The notes below the pieces were generated by a model, which saw only the letters and a list, made by a program, of their open reading frames with translations, searched no databases and had not been told where the DNA came from. The position numbers and the translations under genes were made by a program. Positions 22,588 to 28,687 of a DNA stretch of 28,687 bases are shown piece after piece (position 1 is the stretch's first letter; each line of letters begins with the position of its first letter). The stretch comes from an uncultured Bacilli bacterium. GTDB taxonomy: Bacteria; Bacillota_I; Bacilli_A; RF39; UBA660. The stretch is from the NCBI GenBank assembly GCA_947626425.1, contig CANQRX010000005.1:1-28687 (forward strand), read 5' to 3'.

Positions 22588-24093
22588 ATGAAAATAGCTA
22601 TTCGAAGAGGAATAATCGTTGCCTTAGGACTATTGTTACAAATTATTATAACGTTATATTGGTATTTATTTTTAGGCAAATATTTTAAAATTGTTGGTTT
22701 AATTTATAATATTTTAGGAATTGTTATTGTTTTAGGAATTATTAAAAACAGTAAAAGATTAAGCAATATTTTGCCTTGGATAATTATTATTTTATTATTT
22801 CCGATTCCTGGTTCGTTACTTTACATTATAATTGGTCGGAATATCCATCATAGCAAGCTTTTAAAAGAAATAAATATGCAGATTGCTAAAAGTTGCAAAT
22901 ATTTAAAACAAGATGAAGCAATAACCAAAGAAATTAATGAATTAGGATATACTGATTTAAAATACATTAGCCATTTCGCTGGTTTTCCTGTAAGTAAAAA
23001 TAACCATGTTGATTATTATAAAACAGGAGAAGAAACCTATGCGGTAATGTTAAAAGAATTAAAGAAAGCTAAAAAATTTATTTTTATTGAATATTTTATT
23101 ATTAGCGAAGGGGTGATGTGGAATAATATATTAGAAATTTTAAAAGAAAAAGCAGCTTCTGGTGTCGATGTTCGCGTGATTTATGACGATTTAGGTTGTA
23201 TTGCTAGATTACCAAGCGATTATAATAAAACTTTGCAAAGTTATGGAATAAAATGTGTTATTTTTAATCAATTAAAACCATTCGCAGGCTTTATTATGAA
23301 TAATCGTGATCACCGAAAGATGATAATTATTGATGGTCAGACGGTTTTTTCCGGTGGCATTAATATCGCGGATGAATACATAAATTTAATAAGCCCTTAT
23401 GGTTACTGGAAAGATAATGGTATTATGATTAAAGGTCCAGCAGTTTGGAATTTTACCGTTATGTTTTTAAGCATTTGGAATTCCCATTCCAAATTGAAAG
23501 ATGACTATAATAAATTCAAATATAATTTTGAAAATGACGAGGAAGATCTAGGCTATGTTGCCCCTTATGGCGAAAGTCCTTTGGATGACGAAATAATTGG
23601 CGAAGATATTTATTTAAATATAATTAATGAGGCTAAAAAATATCTTTATATTTATACTCCTTATTTAATAATTGATACCGATATGATAAATGCTTTATGT
23701 CGATGTGCCAAAAAAGGAGTTGATGTTCGATTAATTATACCGGGTATTCCTGATAAAAAGGTGGTGTATTCCCTAACCATTTCTTATTTAGAAACTTTAA
23801 TTGATGGGGGAGTAAAGGTTTATAAATATCAACCAGGTTTTGTTCATAGTAAAGTGTTTGTTAGTGATGATGAAGTAGCTACAGTTGGAACTATAAATTT
23901 GGATTATCGCAGTTTATACCTTCATTTTGAATGCGGCGTCTTTTTAAAAAAGGTTAAAGCTATTAAAAACATTAAAGATGACCTTTGTGAATCTTTAACT
24001 GAATCCGAACTGGTCACCAAAAAATCTTTGAAAATGAATTCTTTAAAAAAATTATGGTATGCCATTTTAAGGCTTTTTGCACCTCTTTGTTAA
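22588..24093 (+). CDS. cls: Cardiolipin synthase (phospholipase D family)
   Basis: A 501-residue ClsA-type enzyme making cardiolipin from phosphatidylglycerol at the membrane. Two or three N-terminal transmembrane helices (about 8-85) precede two HKD motifs: HRKMIIID (242-249) and HSKVFVSD (420-427). Each is followed by the expected GGINIADEY or GTINLDYRS sequence. The size matches bacterial Cls (about 480-510). AAAGGAGG sets the start 11 bases after the DUF1287 gene. It ends the putative operon; no clear terminator was seen. Confidence 0.96.
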   Translation: MKIAIRRGIIVALGLLLQIIITLYWYLFLGKYFKIVGLIYNILGIVIVLGIIKNSKRLSNILPWIIIILLFPIPGSLLYIIIGRNIHHSKLLKEINMQIAKSCKYLKQDEAITKEINELGYTDLKYISHFAGFPVSKNNHVDYYKTGEETYAVMLKELKKAKKFIFIEYFIISEGVMWNNILEILKEKAASGVDVRVIYDDLGCIARLPSDYNKTLQSYGIKCVIFNQLKPFAGFIMNNRDHRKMIIIDGQTVFSGGINIADEYINLISPYGYWKDNGIMIKGPAVWNFTVMFLSIWNSHSKLKDDYNKFKYNFENDEEDLGYVAPYGESPLDDEIIGEDIYLNIINEAKKYLYIYTPYLIIDTDMINALCRCAKKGVDVRLIIPGIPDKKVVYSLTISYLETLIDGGVKVYKYQPGFVHSKVFVSDDEVATVGTINLDYRSLYLHFECGVFLKKVKAIKNIKDDLCESLTESELVTKKSLKMNSLKKLWYAILRLFAPLC

Positions 24094-24095
24094 AA

Positions 24096-24124
24096 TTGAC
24101 AAATAACTAAAAAGGATTTATGAT
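24096..24124 (+). promoter_or_regulatory. Promoter of the gene at 24150
   Basis: TTGACA (24096-24101), a 17-base spacer and TATGAT (24119-24124). Confidence 0.8.
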
Positions 24125-24149
24125 AAGGAACCAAAAGTGAGGTTTACTT

Positions 24150-25247
24150 ATGGAAAATTTACAATATTATTTAATAAACATGAAAAGGGAATTATTAGAA
24201 CTTCAAAATTATATAAATCCAATTAATATCTTAATTTTTAAAAAAAAGGAGTATCAAAATTACTTTATTAATCTTTTATCGAATCATCAATCGATGTTTA
24301 CTTTTCAAGAATATCCTTTTCTTTGTCGGAAGAAGGCATTTATCGAAGCAATAGGGGATCAGCAAATGAAAAGAATTAAAGAATTGCGAAAATTATATAA
24401 AGAATTTTTAGACAATTATCGAAAACTAAATCAAGATTTAAACTTAGAAAATCCGTTAGAAATTTTTATCGTCTTTAATCATTTAGTAAATAGAGGTTTT
24501 ATTTCTGCTGATCATCATTTTGTTTTTGGGGAAAATGAATTTTATGATATACCTTATTTAGCGGGAATAGAAGTAATTAATGGAACAGGGGTATGCCGGC
24601 ATTTGTCCTCTTTATTAACAGATATTTATGAAAATATGGGCATTTTAGCTAGTAATTTAGTAGTTTATACTAAAAAATATCGGCCAATTATTTGTTTAAT
24701 CAGTGAAGAAAAATATACTAAAGAGCAGTTGCATGATTGGATAAATGATTATATAACGATAGTTCCAGATGCCGAAAATTTAATAAAAGCGGTCGATGAA
24801 CTTTTACTTACCAATAATGTTGAGCTATTTTTACAGGAATTAGATTCTAGGAATTATATGGAAAGAAAAAATGGCAATCATGCCATAACTTATGCAAGGT
24901 ATAATGATGATGATTATTTTTTAGACCCCACGACTTTTCGAGTTTTGCATCAAACAAGTCCTCAATATATAGAAGACCATATTGGTCAAATGCAAATTAA
25001 ATTAGCTTCAACCCTTCAATTGGATGCTTTACATAATACCAAAAATTATTTAAAAATGAGGCAGAATATCCAAAGCAATTTTCAATCTTTGCCTAGCGAA
25101 GAACAAAAAAAATTAATAGCTAATACTAAGGAACTGTGTCAAAATAATGAAGATTTTTTTGATGATTTTTATCAAGAAAATACAGAACTATATAAAGAAA
25201 TGGTAAATAAGTTAGTGATTACTAAAAAGTCTTCGATTATAAAATAA
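24150..25247 (+). CDS. Transglutaminase-fold protein with helical N-terminus
   Basis: I do not recognise a named family, but the middle of this 365-residue protein has a complete transglutaminase-like Cys-His-Asp set: Cys149 in GTGVCRHLSSLLTDIYENMG, His244 in NGNHAITYAR and Asp259 in YFLDPTT. The G-x-C-x-x-(x)6-L and H...(D/Y)-P-T patterns are typical of the papain-like transglutaminase core. The N-terminal about 100 residues and the C-terminal about 90 are charged helices. There is no signal peptide, so it should be cytoplasmic. Transglutaminase-like proteins can be proteases or amidating enzymes; the substrate is unknown. It has its own strong promoter. A second such gene follows 57 bases later. 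Confidence 0.7.
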   Translation: MENLQYYLINMKRELLELQNYINPINILIFKKKEYQNYFINLLSNHQSMFTFQEYPFLCRKKAFIEAIGDQQMKRIKELRKLYKEFLDNYRKLNQDLNLENPLEIFIVFNHLVNRGFISADHHFVFGENEFYDIPYLAGIEVINGTGVCRHLSSLLTDIYENMGILASNLVVYTKKYRPIICLISEEKYTKEQLHDWINDYITIVPDAENLIKAVDELLLTNNVELFLQELDSRNYMERKNGNHAITYARYNDDDYFLDPTTFRVLHQTSPQYIEDHIGQMQIKLASTLQLDALHNTKNYLKMRQNIQSNFQSLPSEEQKKLIANTKELCQNNEDFFDDFYQENTELYKEMVNKLVITKKSSIIK

Positions 25248-25304
25248 AAAAAAGTAAGCTTCTAGTTTAAGATTAATACATTAATTAGTTAGAAAGGAAA
25301 AAAA

Positions 25305-25994
25305 ATGTTTGGAATTAAAGAAATAGTAAGCAAAGTAATTAACAAAACACCTTTATCAGAGGAAGATAAGCTTAATCTCTTACACTCTAAAAGAATAAAT
25401 CCAAAAATTGTAAAATATTTGATTAGAAGATTAAGCGAATTACATATTGAAGTTTTAGGCGATTATGAAGGGTCAATATTTGAATTAATGTCTGATGGAA
25501 AACTTGAAGGATGGTGTTGGCAAACAACTGAATCAGCAATAGTCTTTTTTAATGATGATGACTATATTGAAAGAGGAAATTTGAAATTCGATGAAAGAAC
25601 TTTCAAGTATTATCATTCTTGGATATGTTTTAATTTTAATGGTACAGAATATGTTTTAGACCCGTGCTTAAATTTTTTATGTAAAAAAGATGATTACTAT
25701 AGGATTTTTGAAATTGAGGTAATAGGAAAAGTTACAGCCAAAGCAGTTAAAGAAGAATTAATAAGACAAGTTACAACCCCTAAAGAAGAAAATACTTCTG
25801 AAGCTCATAAAAGTTTTAATATATTTTGGAAGAGATTTTTAGGAGATATGTACGAAAAAGATCAAGAAACAATAGTTTATGGCCCAGAAGATGTTAATAC
25901 ACCATTATATAGAAATGGCGCTGGTTATAAAGCAGAACTTCAAGATGGAAAAATAAAAAAATTAACTGTGCATTACTATTATAGTGATTGTTAA
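25305..25994 (+). CDS. Second transglutaminase-fold protein
   Basis: A 229-residue cytoplasmic protein, not similar in sequence to its upstream neighbour but showing the same kind of core: Cys71 in EGWCWQTTESAIVFF, His104 in YYHSWICFNFNG and Asp119 in YVLDPCLNF. The N-terminus is helical and basic. The C-terminus ends HYYYSDC, so Cys is the last residue. GAAAGG precedes the ATG. Codon use differs slightly from the core genes (more AGA, GGA and CTT), consistent with an accessory gene. I cannot name the reaction. Confidence 0.65.
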   Translation: MFGIKEIVSKVINKTPLSEEDKLNLLHSKRINPKIVKYLIRRLSELHIEVLGDYEGSIFELMSDGKLEGWCWQTTESAIVFFNDDDYIERGNLKFDERTFKYYHSWICFNFNGTEYVLDPCLNFLCKKDDYYRIFEIEVIGKVTAKAVKEELIRQVTTPKEENTSEAHKSFNIFWKRFLGDMYEKDQETIVYGPEDVNTPLYRNGAGYKAELQDGKIKKLTVHYYYSDC

Positions 25995-26224
25995 GATATT
26001 TTATTATTTATTAATCATTCTTAACTGTAGTTTTCAAGTTCTGATATTTTAATCTTATTACTTAAGTTATTGATATAGATTTCATTTGAGTAGTTAAATG
26101 CAAGAAACAAATAATCTCAATTCTTTTCTTTAAATCTATATCAATTTTTATTACGTTTACCATATACACTTATGAATTTCTTTCTTAAAACAGAAAAAAA
26201 CAATCTTTCGATTGATTCCTATAT
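25995..26224. other. Non-coding or decayed stretch after the second transglutaminase-fold gene
   Basis: No intact frame over 60 codons is present. The minus strand can be read as protein-like segments (for example NYSNEIYINNLSNKIKISELE) interrupted by many stops, which suggests the decayed end of a gene. No clear terminator or promoter is visible. Confidence 0.4.
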
Positions 26225-26412
26225 CAAATGTTCAAATAGTTCGAATTAAAGTTTCTAACAATCGGCTAATTCTTATACATAAAATCAGTAAATGTTTTAA
26301 TCAGTATAATCTCGAATATTTCCTTTAATATTAGGATTATTCTTGCTATTCTTTAGCAGTCATACCAAATAAAGCAATACTAAAATCAACTAACGCTTGA
26401 TGGTTTTTCTTA
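26225..26412 (-). pseudogene. Probable KilA-N-domain (phage antirepressor-like) gene remnant
   Basis: On the minus strand, one frame gives NHQALVDFSIALFGMTAKE then a stop. The next frame gives KNNPNIKGNIRDYTD, and a third gives KHLLIL. Joined, these follow the C-terminal pattern of KilA-N/DinD-like DNA-binding proteins (ALFGMTAKEWR-x-NNP-x-KKGNIRDYA, then a L-x-V-L-x-N-L-E helix). Two frameshifts and several stops show decay. KilA-N genes are typical of prophages and mobile islands. The match is recalled, not searched. Confidence 0.45.
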
Positions 26413-26578
26413 AAGTGAAAACATCAGGCTGAGAATTTATTTGATTTTTAAGAATATTATATGCGATTTGTTCATTTAATCTTCTAACATATTCAGGTGT
26501 TAAAATAACAGGTTCTTTTTTAAGTGTTTTAGGTATGCTTTTTGTGTAACCATTTAGAACTCGAACGCGTATTGTCAT
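26390..26578 (-). CDS. Small ORF, hypothetical, possibly the 5' part of a broken gene
   Basis: The 62-residue product has no recognised domain. It is basic with a central EPVILTPEYVRRLNEQIAYNIL that looks like a regular helix-forming sequence. GTGGTGAT lies directly before the ATG, a good ribosome binding site. Its 3' end overlaps, in another frame, the KilA-N-like fragment; the coding signal seems to move to the +1 frame near DVF, so the ORF may be truncated by a frameshift. Confidence 0.4.
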   Translation of the reverse strand: MTIRVRVLNGYTKSIPKTLKKEPVILTPEYVRRLNEQIAYNILKNQINSQPDVFTLRKTIKR

Positions 26579-26886
26579 ATCACCACTTCTTTCATATTTA
26601 TAGAATATTGCTATTAACTTTATTCTTCTTTAACAACTTTTTTTGATTATTAAAATCATTCTATCATAAATTAGTACTTTATAAAACTCGAACTTATCAA
26701 ATTTCTTAAAAAGTTCGAATATCTTATCATCTGGTGCGAATGAGGAACGTCTTTTACAACTTTTCATTATTTAACTTTTTTTAATGTTTTTACATCTGAT
26801 TTAATTTTTTTTTGAAATTGGTTAAATAACTTCATAAAGAAAGTGTATTCACTTCAGACTAAACTTATATATGTTACTATAATTTA
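26579..26886. other. AT-rich stretch with two tiny minus-strand ORFs
   Basis: On the minus strand, an ORF of 22 codons (MKLFNQFQKK...) ends in a TAATG overlap with a 45-codon ORF (26630-26767, MKSCKRRSSFAPDDK...). Neither has a ribosome binding site. They could be relics of one frameshifted gene upstream of the 62-codon ORF. Confidence 0.3.
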
Positions 26887-27161
26887 TTAGAAATTAAGTT
26901 TTTTAGTAATCACTTTTTCTTTACTAATAGAATTATCTTTTGATTGGATTTTGTTTATTTGTATCTGTGTAATAGAATTATAAAAATCATAAACTTTCTT
27001 TTTAACAATAATGTGCTCACATAAGCCTTTTAAAGCAATTATTTGTCCTTTATTGCCTTTTGTATAGATAGCTAAATCTATTAAATTGTTGTCCACTTCA
27101 TTTAAATACATCAAAAAGAAATTTCTATATTCTTCATAATTTTTAAATATATAGGGTTCAT
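26887..27161 (-). pseudogene. Gene fragment cut at its 5' side by the ISAzo13-type element
   Basis: The minus-strand frame of about 90 codons (IFKNYEEYRNFFLMYLNEVDN and GLCEHIIVKKKVYDFYNSI) has no recognised domain and is rich in Asn, Lys and Ile. Its only start codons at the 5' side (TTG 27165, ATG 27161 in another frame) lie in the IS inverted repeat. With the element removed, the frame stays open for about six codons across the junction and then meets a stop, without an ATG. The original start is lost or the gene was already decayed. Confidence 0.35.
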
Positions 27162-27263
27162 TCAAAAATAAATTGAGCCATTTTATTCAAATTTATATGA
27201 AACTTTAAGGAGCCTTTATAGGACTTCTTTTCATTTACATAATTTAATTTTCAACATAAAAAA

Positions 27264-27328
27264 ATCAACAACCTAAAATATATGATAAAATCATATTAAT
27301 AAAAAATCAAAATAAAAAGGTTGTTGAT
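27264..27328 (+). promoter_or_regulatory. Long-range stem covering the transposase ribosome binding site
   Basis: ATCAACAACCT (27264-27274) and AGGTTGTTGAT (27318-27328) are perfect 11-base complements. The right arm ends three bases before the ATG and holds the AGG of the ribosome binding site. An extended -10 promoter (27283-27291) lies between the arms, so only transcripts entering from outside would form the stem. Confidence 0.6.
27283..27291 (+). promoter_or_regulatory. Extended -10 promoter of the ISAzo13-type transposase
   Basis: TG-A-TAAAAT, with no good -35. Transcription would start near 27298, after the left arm of the stem. Confidence 0.5.
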
Positions 27329-27331
27329 AAT

Positions 27332-28555
27332 ATGATTTTAACAGAATTTATAAATAAATACTATGCTTATTCTTTAGAAAAATTAAAAAAATGTAAACAT
27401 CAAATAGAAAAAAGAGAAATTTTAAAAGAATTGATAAATAATTTAATAAAAAGCAAAATTAAATTTACTATAAGGCAATTAGCTAAAATTGTTAAATGTT
27501 CAAGGTGGTTAATATCAAATATTTTATTAGAATTAGTTAAAGGTAAACAGTTAAAAAAAGAAGAAACTCGAGGTAGAAAAAAATTTGAAAAAAAGCATCC
27601 TGAAATCATTGGTCAAATTGCCCAAATTTGTTCTGACAACACCTTTGTAGATAAAAGCTTAAAAGATGACATAAAATACCTAGATATTACATTAAGTGTT
27701 ATTAAAGAAAAGTTAAAATCAGATTATGGATATACTGAAAAGAACTGTCCTTGTGAAAATACAATTAGAAAAATACTAACAAAAAAATTAGGATACAAAC
27801 TTACAAAAATTAAGAAAAATAAGGTATTTGCTAAGATTCCAGAAACTGATAAAATATTTTTTAATGTTTCATGTAAATTAAAAATTGCAATGAATGATCC
27901 TTTAACAGTTTCAATATCTATTGATGATAAAACTGCTAAGGGTGTAGGATGTTTATCTGATGGAGGGAAATCTTGGGTAAATAAAGTAGCAAATGACCAT
28001 GATACTAACCCCGATTATATTGTTAAGCCTTTTGGAATTTTAGATATTAGGGAAAATAAAGTAAATGTTTATTGCAATACAAGTTCTTCAACAGCAGATT
28101 TTAAAGTTGATTGTATTGAACACTTTTTGCAACAAAAGCTAATTGAAATTCCTAATTTAAAAAGACTTATGATATTTTTAGATAATGGTCCAGAAAATAG
28201 CAGTCGAAGAAAATTATGGAAGTTAAGACTTATTGAACTATCCTTAAAGTACAATATTGATATTGATTTAGTTTATTACCCACCATACCATTCAAAATAT
28301 AACAAAATAGAACATTTTTGGGGAGTATTGCAAAGACATTGGAATGGATTAATTATTGATACTCTTGATAAATTAGTTGGAGCGATAAATAGTTGCAAAT
28401 GGAATGGTAAAAATGCCAAGTGTTATTTAAGTACAGAAACTTATGAAAAAGGAAAAAAAGTTGATGAAGAAAAATTAAAAAAGCTAGAAGAAAAATATAT
28501 AAAGCATAATGTTAAAGGCATAGAAAAATGGAGTTTATTAATAACTCCACATTAA
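27332..28555 (+). CDS. ISAzo13-family DDE transposase
   Basis: A 407-residue transposase. An N-terminal helix-turn-helix region (FTIRQLAKIVKCSRWLISNIL, about 45-65) and a linker precede the DDE core: Asp198 in SISIDDKTAKG, Asp284 in MIFLDNGPENSSRRKLWK, and Glu327 in KYNKIEHFWG. The words NDHDTNPD, PFGILDI, YYPPYHSKYNKIEH and LLITP match the ISAzo13 family closely. The frame is intact and the motifs complete, so the protein is probably active. Translation is likely limited by the stem over its start. Confidence 0.9.
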   Translation: MILTEFINKYYAYSLEKLKKCKHQIEKREILKELINNLIKSKIKFTIRQLAKIVKCSRWLISNILLELVKGKQLKKEETRGRKKFEKKHPEIIGQIAQICSDNTFVDKSLKDDIKYLDITLSVIKEKLKSDYGYTEKNCPCENTIRKILTKKLGYKLTKIKKNKVFAKIPETDKIFFNVSCKLKIAMNDPLTVSISIDDKTAKGVGCLSDGGKSWVNKVANDHDTNPDYIVKPFGILDIRENKVNVYCNTSSSTADFKVDCIEHFLQQKLIEIPNLKRLMIFLDNGPENSSRRKLWKLRLIELSLKYNIDIDLVYYPPYHSKYNKIEHFWGVLQRHWNGLIIDTLDKLVGAINSCKWNGKNAKCYLSTETYEKGKKVDEEKLKKLEEKYIKHNVKGIEKWSLLITPH

Positions 28556-28625
28556 TTAAAAATGGCTCAATTTATTTTTGCACAAACCCTAGTTATTCCA
28601 TAAAGGTTATTTTTTTTTGCAAAAT

Positions 28626-28687
28626 ATGAGAGAAGTATATAGTAAAGAAAAATTAGAAAAATTAAAACCACATCAATATAAAAGATT
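28626..28687 (+). CDS. Possible gene start at the window edge (partial)
   Basis: An ATG opens a frame of 20 codons (MREVYSKEKLEKLKPHQYKR) running off the end. The frame is also open upstream to the IS junction, and no ribosome binding site is visible, so it may be the continuation of a gene interrupted by the element. No family can be assigned. Confidence 0.3.
   Translation, partial: MREVYSKEKLEKLKPHQYKR

Larger units (their letters stand above)
27154..28589 (+). mobile_element. ISAzo13-type insertion sequence, 1436 bp
   Basis: Inverted repeats of about 31 bases (27154-27184 and 28559-28589) start with GGGTT and share a 21-base identical core ending AAATTGAGCCATTTT; three of the outer bases differ. 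TA flanks both sides (27152-27153 and 28590-28591), a likely 2-base target duplication. One intact transposase gene is inside. The element looks complete and recently mobile. Confidence 0.85.

Noticed and set aside
26000..26300. Coherent-looking minus-strand reading with many in-frame stops, as if stops were recoded
   Set aside because: Stops include TAA, TAG and TGA alike, frameshifts are also needed, and all other genes use normal stops. Decay in AT-rich DNA explains it.
27400..28254. Minus-strand ORFs of 69 and 61 codons inside the ISAzo13-type transposase
   Set aside because: They are shadows of the transposase frame without start signals.
1..28687. CRISPR array, restriction-modification or toxin-antitoxin operon
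   Set aside because: No regularly spaced repeats with unique spacers, and no matching protein families. The repeated 17-base motif belongs to the IS ends.

Overview
The window is AT-rich DNA from a low-GC Gram-positive bacterium. The standard code is used: TGA ends ruvB, the pfkB-type gene and the P-loop kinase gene, and tryptophan is TGG, so this is not a Mycoplasma with recoded TGA. Gene order matches two Bacillus subtilis neighbourhoods: ruvA-ruvB-queA-tgt-(yajC)-yrzE-yrbG, and spoIIB-(maf)-radC-(mreB)-mreC-mreD-(minCD)-spoIVFA-spoIVFB (names in brackets are missing here). With the small gene sizes and low GC, an uncultivated host-associated lineage of Bacilli (RF39 or Erysipelotrichia-like) is the best guess; this is inference.

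Layout. 1-1110: a tRNA-Gln on the minus strand and an SDR oxidoreductase. 1133-2766: an IS1202/ISNCY-type insertion sequence lying in the SDR terminator. 2862-8092: a small membrane protein, rarA, glyS, a TasA/CalY-like secreted protein, and a PfkB sugar kinase overlapping an Smr-domain gene. 8228-8516: a minus-strand tRNA-Ser/tRNA-Lys unit with promoter and terminator. 8572-14278: a flippase-like membrane protein, then the ruvA-ruvB-kinase-queA-tgt-exported protein operon, which couples Holliday junction processing and queuosine synthesis. 14285-15374: divergent yrzE and yrbG. 15424-18948: a tightly overlapping SPOR protein/radC/mreC/mreD/spoIVFA/spoIVFB series, in effect a cell-shape and mother-cell sporulation signalling cluster. 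18983-25247: an unknown helical protein, an HD phosphohydrolase (minus), a CDF metal exporter, a DUF1287 protein, a cardiolipin synthase and a transglutaminase-fold protein. 25305-28687: an accessory zone with a second transglutaminase-fold gene, decayed gene fragments including a probable KilA-N remnant, an ISAzo13-type insertion sequence, and a possible partial gene at the edge.

Most interesting points: both insertion sequences have a hairpin covering the transposase ribosome binding site. The IS1202-like element carries five copies of one end motif and is flanked by 22-base hairpins that are reverse complements of each other. The spoIVF pair persists although mreB and minCD are absent. Two unrelated-looking transglutaminase-fold proteins sit next to each other. 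No CRISPR array, prophage, recognised defence operon or replication origin was seen.
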